A stretch of DNA of 64,000 nt from Nitrosotalea sp. Lineage in GTDB: Archaea; Thermoproteota; Nitrososphaeria; Nitrososphaerales; Nitrosopumilaceae. The position numbers and the translations under genes are program-made. This document shows, one piece after another, positions 28,931 through 38,802 of this stretch; the first letter of the stretch is position 1; every line of letters begins with the position of its first letter. The notes under the pieces were generated by a model. The model saw nothing but the letters and a program-made list of their open reading frames with translations. It did no database searches and was not told the DNA's origin. The stretch lies in contig JAHEXH010000001.1 of NCBI GenBank assembly GCA_023252235.1, positions 38,019 through 102,018 on the forward strand, read 5' to 3'.

Positions 28931-30094
28931 TTGAAAAAAACTAAGATGGATGTAATAATTGAAGAAACTAGGAAAATATTGCGAGAGTATCACTTGTGTG
29001 ACTATTGTATCGGAAGAATGTTTGCAAGCAGATTGAGATTAGTTTCTCATAAAAATCTTGGTGGGAAAATTAGAAAAATTATAAAACAAAAAAACCCAAA
29101 GTCATGTTATCTATGCAAAAATCTGATGCCAGAACTAGGTGTTTTCTTAAACAAGATGCTGGATATTTCAAAAGGATATGAATTTTCAACATTTCTCATA
29201 GGAGCTATTCTTCAACCTTCAATCTTGGATAGAGATGATGTTATACGATCCAAATTCAAACTTCGTGGTATTGCTGGAATAAAAAGCGATATTACAAGAG
29301 AAATAGGAAAACAATTTGGAAAAAAGACTAAAACCAAAGTTGATTATCAAAACCCAGACATTGTTTTTACAATAGATTTCAAAAAAGACATTTGTGAAGT
29401 AAAACCCAAAGCATTGATACTACAAGGACGGTATACAAAAGAGATAAGAGGAATTCCTCAAAAACAAGAATCTTGTAATCGGTGCGATGGGAAAGGGTGT
29501 TTTGTCTGCGACTTTCATGGAATTTCAGAATTTAACAGTGTAGAAGGTAAAATTGCCAAATTCTTGTTTGAAAAATTTGGTGCTCAACAAGCTAAAATAA
29601 CTTGGATCGGTGGTGAGGATGAATCTAGTCTTGTTCTTGGAAATGGAAGGCCGTTCTTTGTCAAATTGATAAATCCTCATAAAAGAAAAATAATTCTGCC
29701 AAAAAAGATTGTACTTGATGGCGTCTCAATTTTACACATGCGACCGGTTTCAAAGGTGCCTACAGATCAAATTAAATTTAAGACTGATGTTTTGTTAGAG
29801 ATTGCAACAGAAAAAGATCTAACTCCTGATGCATTGAATGTATTAGGAGGTCTAAAAGATATGTCTGTTTCAATAAGTGAAAACACATCCTGGAAGAACC
29901 AAAAAAGAATCTATGACGTAAAGATCAAAAAAATAGAATCTAGATCATTTACAATACTTGTAGAATTAGATGGTGGAATACCACTCAAGAGATTTGTTAC
30001 TGGTAACAATATTGAACCTAACATAAGCCTGTTGCTTGAAAATTCATGCAAATGCACCACATTTGATTTTCACAAAATAGTGCTAAGCAATTGA
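28931..30094 (+). CDS. pus10: tRNA pseudouridine synthase Pus10
   Basis: CDYCIGRMFASRLR, zinc CxxC pairs, GREDxD-like WIGGEDESSLVLGNGRPFFVKLINP. Confidence 0.92.
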   Translation: MKKTKMDVIIEETRKILREYHLCDYCIGRMFASRLRLVSHKNLGGKIRKIIKQKNPKSCYLCKNLMPELGVFLNKMLDISKGYEFSTFLIGAILQPSILDRDDVIRSKFKLRGIAGIKSDITREIGKQFGKKTKTKVDYQNPDIVFTIDFKKDICEVKPKALILQGRYTKEIRGIPQKQESCNRCDGKGCFVCDFHGISEFNSVEGKIAKFLFEKFGAQQAKITWIGGEDESSLVLGNGRPFFVKLINPHKRKIILPKKIVLDGVSILHMRPVSKVPTDQIKFKTDVLLEIATEKDLTPDALNVLGGLKDMSVSISENTSWKNQKRIYDVKIKKIESRSFTILVELDGGIPLKRFVTGNNIEPNISLLLENSCKCTTFDFHKIVLSN

Positions 30095-30208
30095 ATTTTC
30101 TAAGTGATTAAAACAAGGACAAGCTGAATTTCTCAACTATCCTAAAACTAGATGAAATTTGTCTTTTTATGTCAAGCTTTTATTATAGTCTAATTCAATC
30201 TTGTTCGA

Positions 30209-30916
30209 TTGGATCCTTTGCTTAGAGTACATGAAGCCCATAAAAATGGACAAATTCCTGACAAACTTCACGCATTAATAGTAAAGAGATTTGATGTGAC
30301 TCTATCTGGAATACAGAGGATAGAAAAGGCATCGGGAATTAATTTTCCACTTGCATATGTGGAACCCTCAGTAGTAGTATCCCATCCTCCATCTGGCTCT
30401 TTTGATTATGGGATCTTATTTGCAAGAACAATCCCTGTTGTTTCCAGTGATAAATTAAATATCATAATACAAATCACTGCACCACTTGTGGCGTATGGTC
30501 TTAAGGGTACAATCCACGCTATTTTGGCACATGAATTTCTACACTATTTGGAATTGATTAGGCGAATATCTAAGATGGATATTGTCTCTGATGAACTAAG
30601 TGGAAATCTCTTTGAGAGTAGTTATTCTGATTCTGCCAGACTTTTTGAACCGCGGGCTGTGTTTGATGATAAAACATTACTGTCCCATATCACTAAAAAA
30701 TTTCCAGAGGGATTTAGAGACTATAAACTTGAGGACAAAGTATTAAAATTCTGGATTGAAAAGAAACTTCCTGTCATAAATATCACAATGGATACCAACA
30801 TAGCCAAGATTCCAGCAACTGTGATTGCTAATACTGTAATTGAACCAAATCTTTTGCAGAAATTAGATCAAATAGAACAAAAGGCTTCTCATCTTAGAAA
30901 GAAGAAACTATACTAA
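30209..30916 (+). CDS. Hypothetical metalloprotease-like protein (HExxH)
   Basis: IHAILAHEFLHYLELI zinc-protease-like motif. Confidence 0.65.
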   Translation: MDPLLRVHEAHKNGQIPDKLHALIVKRFDVTLSGIQRIEKASGINFPLAYVEPSVVVSHPPSGSFDYGILFARTIPVVSSDKLNIIIQITAPLVAYGLKGTIHAILAHEFLHYLELIRRISKMDIVSDELSGNLFESSYSDSARLFEPRAVFDDKTLLSHITKKFPEGFRDYKLEDKVLKFWIEKKLPVINITMDTNIAKIPATVIANTVIEPNLLQKLDQIEQKASHLRKKKLY

Positions 30917-31090
30917 TTATTGAACGAATTCGGTAAATCCGCACTTGCCACAGCTACGTCTATTTTTATGATTTGACATGAACACACCCTTACCACATCT
31001 TGAACACTCTTTCTTTATTCTCTCTACTTTTTCTCCTGATACCTTGTAATACTTGTACACTGCTGGACTAGAGCCTTTTTTACTTGTCAT
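30917..31090 (-). CDS. rps27ae: 30S ribosomal protein S27ae
   Basis: Unlisted short ORF MTSKKGSSPAVYKYYKVSGEKVERIKKECSRCGKGVFMSNHKNRRSCGKCGFTEFVQ*. Confidence 0.93.
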   Translation of the reverse strand: MTSKKGSSPAVYKYYKVSGEKVERIKKECSRCGKGVFMSNHKNRRSCGKCGFTEFVQ

Positions 31091-31455
31091 TATTTACTCT
31101 CTTCCTTTGGAGCACCTGCTTGTTCGGCTGAGGCTTCAACGCCTTCTGTTTTTACAGCTGCGCCTTTTGCTTTTTCTATTCTTGCAAAGACTGCAGCTTT
31201 GAGATGTTCTTTGGCAAGTTTTTCATCTTCATATATGTAGAAACTTCCTGATACTACAGGTCTTCCAGTTTCATTCTTCAAAAGTATTGGTATCACAATT
31301 TTTCCTTCTAAATTGAATTTTTTTGAGATCATGTCTACTGCTTCTAACTTCTTTAGTCTTCCGGAGAGTCCTTTGAAATTACAAGTAATTTCTCTTCTTG
31401 ACAGTAAGGGATTCTTTACATCTCGTGTAACTTCGATCATGGACATGTAATCCAA
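31090..31455 (-). CDS. rps24e: 30S ribosomal protein S24e
   Basis: MIEVTRDVKNPLLSRREITCNFKGLSGR...; overlaps rps27ae. Confidence 0.92.
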   Translation of the reverse strand: MDYMSMIEVTRDVKNPLLSRREITCNFKGLSGRLKKLEAVDMISKKFNLEGKIVIPILLKNETGRPVVSGSFYIYEDEKLAKEHLKAAVFARIEKAKGAAVKTEGVEASAEQAGAPKEESK

Positions 31456-31529
31456 GTCCTTTTAATAGTTCATATAAATCTTAACTGCTACTAGATAACA
31501 AATTTAAGAAATCATGATGTCCAAAGCCC

Positions 31530-32090
31530 GTGGACAGATTTATGGTGCACCTGAAAAACTCAGGTTACGTTCCAACTGATGCAAAAACACTTCTTGCAAA
31601 AGCTGATCAATTAACTTCTGAGATGGATGTAATTGTCCGAGACATGAGAGTTTCAACCAAATATTTAGAATTTGATGTGTCTGTAAAAAAAGAAGAATTG
31701 GATAAAGTTATACAAAAATTTGCGTCGATAGGTCCTCTTAATGATGTAAGGCATGTTGTTGAAGAAAAAATTGAAAAAGAAGAGGTACTAAAAAGAGCAA
31801 AACAATACTTTAACGATGAGAAATATTGGGAATGTCATGAAGTTCTTGAAGGTGTTTGGAAAAACACACACGAAGGCGAAAAAGATCTTGTTCAAGGAAT
31901 AATTCTTGTTGCAGCTGCATTTGTTCATTATCAAAAAAATGAAAATGACATATGTCTTTCAATCCTAAAGCGGGCAATGGAAAAACTCTCTAACGCTTCT
32001 GGAATGTATCATGGTATAGACATAGACAAGTTTCAAAAAATTACTGAGAAAATGATCTCTTCTGAAAACATAGAGCCATTTATGATTTAA
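31530..32090 (+). CDS. DUF309 domain protein
   Basis: AKQYFNDEKYWECHEVLEGVWKNTHEGEKDLVQGIILVAAAFVHYQKN. Confidence 0.85.
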   Translation: MDRFMVHLKNSGYVPTDAKTLLAKADQLTSEMDVIVRDMRVSTKYLEFDVSVKKEELDKVIQKFASIGPLNDVRHVVEEKIEKEEVLKRAKQYFNDEKYWECHEVLEGVWKNTHEGEKDLVQGIILVAAAFVHYQKNENDICLSILKRAMEKLSNASGMYHGIDIDKFQKITEKMISSENIEPFMI

Positions 32091-33402
32091 TCGTCTTTAT
32101 AGCTGTGTTGATAACATCGGCTCCCATAATGAGTCCGATTCTTCCTCTCTTTGCCTGCTCTTCTGTGAATCGCGTGGTTCCATCTTTTTTGATAAAATCT
32201 CCTGAAATTAAAACAGGTACTGGATCATCACTATGGCTTTTGTTTATGCAGGGTGTAGAGTGATCTCCTGATATGATGACTGCAACTTTTGATGTGTCTA
32301 TGTTGTCAAGTAGTGTTCCAAAGAATCTTGTATCTATCTCTTCTATGTTTTGCATCTTGCCTATTGCATCTCCATCATGACCAAATTCATCTGGTCCTTT
32401 GATGTGGACATATATTGCATTTTGAGTTTCCATTGCTTTGGCAGCAACACGTGCCTTTTCCTCATAATCAGTAAGACCACCAGCGCTAAATGATTTCATT
32501 TTCAAAACATTTGCAATGCCTATCTCAACTGGCATATCTACTATACATGAAAATTGCATTTCGTGCAGATTATTTATTGGAACAACATCTGGAAATTTAT
32601 TTCCAGCATCACGTAATAGAATCGAATTTAGCAGTTTCTTACCATGTTCTTTTCTGTTTTTATTTACTATACTATCTTTCATGATTTGAAGCGATTTATC
32701 TGTGAATTCATTTACAAGTGATGCAGAAAGCTTGGCACCATCGGATTCGTTTAAGGGTAATGATTTTTCTATCTTCATGTAATCGCCAACTGCCTTGGCA
32801 ACTCCCATGCCGTCTATTCTTGCATAGGCAGGATCAGTATTACTAATATCTGGCGTTAAAAATACTCCATCACATCTTATTCTCACAATCACTCTATGTC
32901 CAATTGTGGGAGATACAACAACTGACGCTTTAGGATTTGAAAATTTGATCTTTTCTTCTATTTCTAGCGCAATTGCAAGTGCGTCTTCTTTCTCTATGTT
33001 TCTTCCAGCTCTACGATCCGTGATAATTCTTTCATCATTTACAGTGGCAAAGTTTCCACGAAGAGCAAGGTCGCCACTTTTAAAATCAACTCCTACTCCA
33101 ATTGCCTCGATTACTCCTCTTCCAACATACTGTATATTTTCAAATCTGTATCCAAGCATGTTGAAAACCGCAATATCTGATTGAGGTGCTATACCTTTGC
33201 CAACTGAGATCACTTCTCCTATGGCACCGTTTCTAGCAAGTTTGTCAAGATTGGGTGTTTTTGCATAACTTAGTGGCGTTGAACCTTTCAAATCTGGATG
33301 TGGCAAGTCACCTATGCCGTCAAGGAGAACATAGACCATGTGAACATCTGAATTATTCATTTTTTCTGTTCCTCTAAGCTTCAGTTTTTTCACATCACAC
33401 AT
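32080..33402 (-). CDS. apgM: 2,3-bisphosphoglycerate-independent phosphoglycerate mutase (archaeal ApgM type)
   Basis: YVLLDGIGDLPHPDLKGSTPLSYAKTPNLDKLARNGAIG...ISGDHSTPCINKSHSDDPVPVLI. Confidence 0.95.
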   Translation of the reverse strand: MCDVKKLKLRGTEKMNNSDVHMVYVLLDGIGDLPHPDLKGSTPLSYAKTPNLDKLARNGAIGEVISVGKGIAPQSDIAVFNMLGYRFENIQYVGRGVIEAIGVGVDFKSGDLALRGNFATVNDERIITDRRAGRNIEKEDALAIALEIEEKIKFSNPKASVVVSPTIGHRVIVRIRCDGVFLTPDISNTDPAYARIDGMGVAKAVGDYMKIEKSLPLNESDGAKLSASLVNEFTDKSLQIMKDSIVNKNRKEHGKKLLNSILLRDAGNKFPDVVPINNLHEMQFSCIVDMPVEIGIANVLKMKSFSAGGLTDYEEKARVAAKAMETQNAIYVHIKGPDEFGHDGDAIGKMQNIEEIDTRFFGTLLDNIDTSKVAVIISGDHSTPCINKSHSDDPVPVLISGDFIKKDGTTRFTEEQAKRGRIGLIMGADVINTAIKTIKS

Positions 33403-33516
33403 AAACCTTGATTTTTTAAGCGATCTAAATTCTGAAACAAATTTCTAGTTATTAATAATAATTTTTTGTATAGTTTTTTAAAATGACGATGATGGATTTT
33501 TGATAACAGAGGAAAA

Positions 33517-33951
33517 TTAAGATGATGAGATTGCAGATAATTTTATCTTGAAATTCAATTTCTTTCCTGCAAGAGGGTGATTCAAATCCACCGAGATTAT
33601 TTTTTCTTCCACTACTGTTATCATTGCTGGTACCTTTTCTCCAGTGGGAAGTCCTGCCTCAAACAATAGTCCTGGAGTAAGTTCTGCATCAGGTGGGAAA
33701 ATCTCTCTTGGCACCTTTTGAATTAGAGTTGGGTCATGCTCTCCGTATGCATCTGCTGGGGCAATACTGAATTGTTTTTCTTCTCCTTCCTTCATTCCTA
33801 GTATTGCATCATCGAATCCCCTTATCACCTGACCCCCACCGACCTGAAATTCTAACAGGGTTCCATGTTCTACATTGCTGTCAAAGACAGTCCCGTCATC
33901 AAGAGTTCCTGTATATTCTATCTTGACTTTATCTCCAGTCTTTGCGGTCAA
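33517..33951 (-). CDS. FKBP-type peptidyl-prolyl isomerase (SlyD-like)
   Basis: KIEYTGTLDDGTVFDSN...DLNHPLAGKKLNFKIKL. Confidence 0.95.
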   Translation of the reverse strand: MTAKTGDKVKIEYTGTLDDGTVFDSNVEHGTLLEFQVGGGQVIRGFDDAILGMKEGEEKQFSIAPADAYGEHDPTLIQKVPREIFPPDAELTPGLLFEAGLPTGEKVPAMITVVEEKIISVDLNHPLAGKKLNFKIKLSAISSS

Positions 33952-34059
33952 GGTTTTACAATCCTTATTTGTATGTGAAAGTGTGGTTCTACTGTTTTCA
34001 TATTTTTCTCACAAATGTGTACTAGAAAAGTGCTTTGGTAAGTATTGATAACATTTGAA

Positions 34060-34614
34060 CTATTCTTGTGATGGAAATTGCTTTGCAAATTCATCTGCAA
34101 ATTTTTCATAATCTTCCCTTGTCTTACCTATTTCCTTGAGCTTGGCGTTTTCTACCTCAAGCAGGCTCTTATTGACTTGCTCTACGTCATTTCTAAGGGC
34201 CATCTCAGCCATCTCAAACAATCTGTTGTTTTCTTTCCATAGGTGTTGTACAACATGATTGATGTATTCCTGCATGTCACTTATCAATTGAGTAGCATCT
34301 CCATTCTTTAGGTATGTCTTTGAGGACGACTCCATCCTAGTTCCTAGTTTACGTGTAACTTCATGTTCCATGAGCATAACAGCTATGGGGCCTGAATTGC
34401 GTGGCATTCCCTTTTTTTCAAGTTCTGGAAAGAGTGAGTTTTCTTCTTTTCCATGATGACATACATCTGTAAAGTTTGTTGAAAAATCAATTACTTGGTT
34501 TAGAATTGGCTCTGGTATGGTCTTACCGGATTGTAGTAAAGGAATGGTGGACCACATAGCTTTTAGTACTTTTTCAATTAAATCGTGATCTCTTCTTAAT
34601 GATGTAGTTGACAT
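34060..34614 (-). CDS. Hemerythrin HHE domain protein
   Basis: RRDHDLIEKVL...FTDVCHHGKEENSLFPELEKKGMP...MLMEHEVTRKLG...YINHVVQHLWKEN. Confidence 0.92.
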   Translation of the reverse strand: MSTTSLRRDHDLIEKVLKAMWSTIPLLQSGKTIPEPILNQVIDFSTNFTDVCHHGKEENSLFPELEKKGMPRNSGPIAVMLMEHEVTRKLGTRMESSSKTYLKNGDATQLISDMQEYINHVVQHLWKENNRLFEMAEMALRNDVEQVNKSLLEVENAKLKEIGKTREDYEKFADEFAKQFPSQE

Positions 34615-34708
34615 GTGACAATTTCTGAGATCTGATCTTCCAATTTAAGTTTAATTTTTGGCAAAATGATTGTTTTAGACCTTTAATTGTAAAAATCCTA
34701 CCGTATAG

Positions 34709-35782
34709 GTGATTATCTTCGATCTTTGCAAAGGTTTTAAATTGCTAGATCCAAAATCTAGCAGTATGGGGGATTTAAGGAAAGATTATTCTATTGACAG
34801 GTTTGTCATCGTTTCACCTGAAAATAACTCGATAACTGATTCCAAGAAATGTCCATATTGTCCAGGAAATGAATCTATGACTAATCCATCAACGCTTTCA
34901 CTAGTTGCAAAGGATGGAATGTTACAAAGACTTCAAGATACAGAAGATAACTATGTTCAGAATTGGTCCGTAAGAGTATTTGAAAGTAAAAATCCCGTTG
35001 TTACAACTACCTCAGAAAATTCCTATAGCGACAGACCACTTTACAGCGAACCTGCTTACGGATATCATTATGTTGTGGTGGCTTCTGAAAAACACAAGGA
35101 TTCTCTTGCAAGTATCTCAACTGAACAATGGTCCAATGTACTTGTTGTGATCCAAGACAGGCTTAGATGGTTATACACACAACGTGGAGTGACATATGTT
35201 TCAATATATGTAAATCATGGAAAAGAAGCTGGGGGCTCTACCAATCACGCGCATCTCAACGTTGTAACTTTTTCTACAATCCCTCCTGTTATAGAACAAG
35301 AGGCAGAAGCCGCACACAGAATACTAAATGAAAAAGGCATATGTCCAATGTGTCAGACGGTGGGTACTGAAACAGGTGGGCCAAGACAAATACTTCAGAC
35401 AGAAGGTTTTGTTGCTTTCTGTCCATGGGCTCCATCTCATCCATACGAATTTTGGATTTATCCAAAAAAACACATTACAAGCTTTTCTAAAATAACTCAA
35501 AAAGAGATAAATGATTTGTCATTAATTTTACGGGCTACTTTGGGTGGACTTGCAAATACGATGAAAAGTCTGTCATATAACATGGTATTTCATCTCTCTC
35601 CTGAAAAGAAAAACAATAGACAAATTCATTGGCATATTGAAGTATATCCACAAGCTGATCCTTGGTCTGGTCTTGAAAGAGGATATGGTGTATTTCTTAA
35701 CAAAGTGACTCCAGAAAAAGCCGCAGAAGAACTAGGTTCTGCATGTAGAAAAGAACTTGCAGGTCTTGTTGGAATAGTTTAG
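34709..35782 (+). CDS. galT: Galactose-1-phosphate uridylyltransferase-like protein (start probably about 34766)
   Basis: LRKDYSIDRFVIVSPEN..CPYCPGNE...HAHLNVV...MVFHLSPEKKNNRQIHWHIEVYPQ. Confidence 0.9.
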   Translation: MIIFDLCKGFKLLDPKSSSMGDLRKDYSIDRFVIVSPENNSITDSKKCPYCPGNESMTNPSTLSLVAKDGMLQRLQDTEDNYVQNWSVRVFESKNPVVTTTSENSYSDRPLYSEPAYGYHYVVVASEKHKDSLASISTEQWSNVLVVIQDRLRWLYTQRGVTYVSIYVNHGKEAGGSTNHAHLNVVTFSTIPPVIEQEAEAAHRILNEKGICPMCQTVGTETGGPRQILQTEGFVAFCPWAPSHPYEFWIYPKKHITSFSKITQKEINDLSLILRATLGGLANTMKSLSYNMVFHLSPEKKNNRQIHWHIEVYPQADPWSGLERGYGVFLNKVTPEKAAEELGSACRKELAGLVGIV

Positions 35783-35824
35783 AAGATCATTTGGTTTATT
35801 TATTGAAGTAAGAGATGAATTGTC

Positions 35825-36253
35825 GTGGCAATTGAGAAATGGATAGCTCTTGCAAGTTTTGGCTTGTTTATCATGTTTGTAGCTCAAATGATATCCATTT
35901 CTGTATATCTTACTCATCCATCCCATGACATTGATCCTTCTTCTCAGATCAAAGAATTCATATCTATTAGCATTGCGCCTGCATTGATTTTATCTGGCTC
36001 GTCTTATGTGATGGGAAAAAGATATGGTTCACGACTTGCTGGCTCATTTATCATATCTGGGGGAATAATCACAATCATTGGAATGTATTATGTGACTATT
36101 CTAATAAAGCAAATACAAGATGCGTATCTTGTACCAGAACTTACCGTAGGTCCTTTTGTATTCATCGTAACTTCAATACCTGTTATCATTATAGGCTCGT
36201 TGTTACTGCGATTGAAACCTCTGCCCAAGCGAGATTATTTCTTTGATCGATGA
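35825..36253 (+). CDS. Hypothetical 4-TM membrane protein
   Basis: Hydrophobic segments throughout. Confidence 0.7.
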   Translation: MAIEKWIALASFGLFIMFVAQMISISVYLTHPSHDIDPSSQIKEFISISIAPALILSGSSYVMGKRYGSRLAGSFIISGGIITIIGMYYVTILIKQIQDAYLVPELTVGPFVFIVTSIPVIIIGSLLLRLKPLPKRDYFFDR

Positions 36254-36681
36254 TCAAATCTCAATGAATTTGAATGCCGCTTAAACCCTAGACTCTCGTA
36301 AAATGGAATGAGATCATCTGAGCAATCAAGAATGGTTTTGTAACATCCTTTTTTCTCTGCGTATTTTAAAAGTGCGCTAACTATTTCTCTCCCTATTCTC
36401 TTTCCTTGATATTCTTTTCTTACTACTACATCTTCTATGTGACCTACTTTGCCTCCATCATGGATGAATTTTTGTTCGATCAAAAGGGTTGTAGCACCTA
36501 TCACTTTCCCATTATCTATTGCAACGTAAATTACATGATCTGGATTCTTTAAGATTTTATCAAAGATAATATTTGCTTTTTTTGGTTTGACATGGCTTGA
36601 TTTCCTAAGTGAATCAAGAGAAAGTAAAAACCCATTGTAAATGTCCCTTCTTTGTAATTTTCGTATCTTGATAGTTGACAT
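36235..36681 (-). CDS. GNAT acetyltransferase (glucosamine-phosphate acetyltransferase-like)
   Basis: GHIEDVVVRKEYQGKRIGREIVSALLKYAEKKGCYKTILDCSDDLIPFYESLGF. Confidence 0.9.
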   Translation of the reverse strand: MSTIKIRKLQRRDIYNGFLLSLDSLRKSSHVKPKKANIIFDKILKNPDHVIYVAIDNGKVIGATTLLIEQKFIHDGGKVGHIEDVVVRKEYQGKRIGREIVSALLKYAEKKGCYKTILDCSDDLIPFYESLGFKRHSNSLRFDHRSKK

Positions 36682-36689
36682 ACTTTGGT

Positions 36690-37400
36690 CTAAATCTGAC
36701 CTAGTCGTGCAATGTAATGCTGGTATGCACGTCTGTAAGAAGCCTTGTCTCCTATATCTAGAAAGCCTTTCTTTATGAGAAATCCACTTACCCTGTTCTT
36801 TTTTATTATGGCATTACGTATTACATCATCCATACCGTATGGCTTGTTAGGGGGTATGAATCTGAATATTCCTGGCTCCATTATATAACATCCGATGTTG
36901 ATATTTCCTTTAACTTCTGGTTTTTCACGCCATGCTTTGACTTTGTTGGTCTTGTCCATCTCTATGAATCCGTATTGTAATTTAGTCTTGTATTCAAATA
37001 ACCCCATGGTGACAAATGATTTTTTCCTATGATGATCTGCTATCATACTTTTCAAATTAAAATCAAATATTGAATCTCCATACAAGCAAACAAACGTATC
37101 ATCTACGAGTTCTTCAGCAGTCTTTAGTTGACCTGCAGTAGCAAGAGGTCTATTTGCAACAGCATATTCAATTTTTACACCAAATCTACTTCCATCTTCA
37201 AAATAATCCTCAATTGTTTTTCTTAGATAGCTAACACAAAGTACGAATGAATCTACTCCTCCTTTTTTTACCCATTCTATCAGGTGTTCCAAAAGTGGTT
37301 TTTCTCCCAATGGTAGCATTGCTTTTGGAAGAAATGTGGTATATGGCTGAAGTCTTGTACCCAGACCACCTGCTAGAATGACGGCTTTCATACACTTCAT
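36690..37400 (-). CDS. Sugar-phosphate nucleotidyltransferase
   Basis: KAVILAGGLGTRLQPYTTFLPKAMLPLGEKPLLEHLIEW. Confidence 0.94.
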   Translation of the reverse strand: MKCMKAVILAGGLGTRLQPYTTFLPKAMLPLGEKPLLEHLIEWVKKGGVDSFVLCVSYLRKTIEDYFEDGSRFGVKIEYAVANRPLATAGQLKTAEELVDDTFVCLYGDSIFDFNLKSMIADHHRKKSFVTMGLFEYKTKLQYGFIEMDKTNKVKAWREKPEVKGNINIGCYIMEPGIFRFIPPNKPYGMDDVIRNAIIKKNRVSGFLIKKGFLDIGDKASYRRAYQHYIARLGQI

Positions 37401-37439
37401 TCTAAATTTCTGGTATTTATGTTGAAGGATGAAAAGATG

Positions 37440-38747
37440 CTATCTTATTATCTTCAGTATTTTTCTTAATACTTCTGTTGGATTTTTTCCAAAAATTAGG
37501 ATCATTGCTTCTTTCCCAAAACCTCCTTTATGAAATACAATATCTGGAGGAGTCTTTGAATTTGTTATGACTATTTTTATTCCCCAAGATATGGTACTGC
37601 CCTCCTTTTCTCTAATTTTTTCTGGTTCATTTTTTCGGTCATAAGATGATACTTTCAATCCTTTGGAGATTGCCTTCTTGATCGTTTTATCATCATACCT
37701 TATGTTCACACCCGATCTCATGGAAGGAAATTTTCTTGTCATTTCTAATACTGCAGATGCGACATGCTTTGATCCTCCATACTTGAGATGACCTGCAACT
37801 GTTACAAATTTCCCCGTTCTTACAATTCTGCCTTCTAACCCCATCACATCTTTTAGTGTCATTGGGCCTGATATGGAGTACACAAAATTTGTTTGGCATT
37901 CTGGAATGTATTCAAAAATCGATTTTATTGAGCAAAATTCTGAAATAGCATCGGATAACTGATTTTCAATCTCGTCACCTTTTGTTTGTTTGATAATCTC
38001 TAAACCTCTTCCTATTTTTATGGAATTTTTCATTGATTCTACTGTGAAAAGACGTGCAGAATTTATTGAATCTGATAATCTTTTCCCTCTTGCAATATTT
38101 GCACATAACGCAGCTGAAAAAGTACATCCTCCACCATGACTTTCAAATTTCATTCTCTCATGAGAGAAAATACTGAATTTTTTACCATCTAAGAGAACGT
38201 CTGTAACTTTATCTCCTTTTAAAAAATGTCCTCCTTTTATTATCACATTTTTTGCTCCCATCTTCTGAATTTTTAATGCTGCATTTTTCATATCTTTTAG
38301 GGATTCTATCTTGATATTGGCAATTTTTTCAGCCTCCATGATATTTGGGGTGATTATATACGATAAGGGAATTAGTAATTTTTTGAAATCTGAAAAGGCA
38401 TCTTCTTTTTGTAAAATTCCACCAGTTGTAGATTTGAAAATGGGATCAAGAATTATTGGAATTTTAATTTTTTCAAGCTCTGAATGTATTGCTCTTACAG
38501 TCTGTTTATCGTAAACCATTCCTATCTTGATTGCATCTATGTGTAGATCTTCTAGAATTAATCTTATCTGGCTTTTTACGAGCGATGAAGATACTGGTTC
38601 AACACTGAAGAATCTTGATGTGTTCTGACTTGTTACTGCAGTAATTACACTCAGACCATATGCCCCAAATGCGCTAAATGTCTTCATATCTCCCTGTATG
38701 CCAGCACCTGAGGAAGGATCAGATCCAGCTATTGACAATGTATGCAT
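37440..38747 (-). CDS. thiD: Bifunctional HMP-P kinase ThiD / thiamine-phosphate synthase ThiN
   Basis: SIAGSDPSSGAGIQGDMKTFSAFGAYGLSVITAVTSQNT; C-terminal ThiN domain. Confidence 0.94.
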   Translation of the reverse strand: MHTLSIAGSDPSSGAGIQGDMKTFSAFGAYGLSVITAVTSQNTSRFFSVEPVSSSLVKSQIRLILEDLHIDAIKIGMVYDKQTVRAIHSELEKIKIPIILDPIFKSTTGGILQKEDAFSDFKKLLIPLSYIITPNIMEAEKIANIKIESLKDMKNAALKIQKMGAKNVIIKGGHFLKGDKVTDVLLDGKKFSIFSHERMKFESHGGGCTFSAALCANIARGKRLSDSINSARLFTVESMKNSIKIGRGLEIIKQTKGDEIENQLSDAISEFCSIKSIFEYIPECQTNFVYSISGPMTLKDVMGLEGRIVRTGKFVTVAGHLKYGGSKHVASAVLEMTRKFPSMRSGVNIRYDDKTIKKAISKGLKVSSYDRKNEPEKIREKEGSTISWGIKIVITNSKTPPDIVFHKGGFGKEAMILIFGKNPTEVLRKILKIIR

Positions 38748-38802
38748 GATTTTAGGTTTAGAAACTCACGTTTAAATCCAATTACTCGTTAAAAATAGTA
38801 AA

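Noticed and set aside
30095-30208. Weak C/D-like boxes (GTGATTA, CTGA, AGATGA) between pus10 and the next gene
   Set aside because: Boxes degenerate, no terminal stem
38748-38802. Possible TPP riboswitch upstream of thiC
   Set aside because: The divergent intergenic gap is only ~55 bp, too short, and no THI-box sequence is visible
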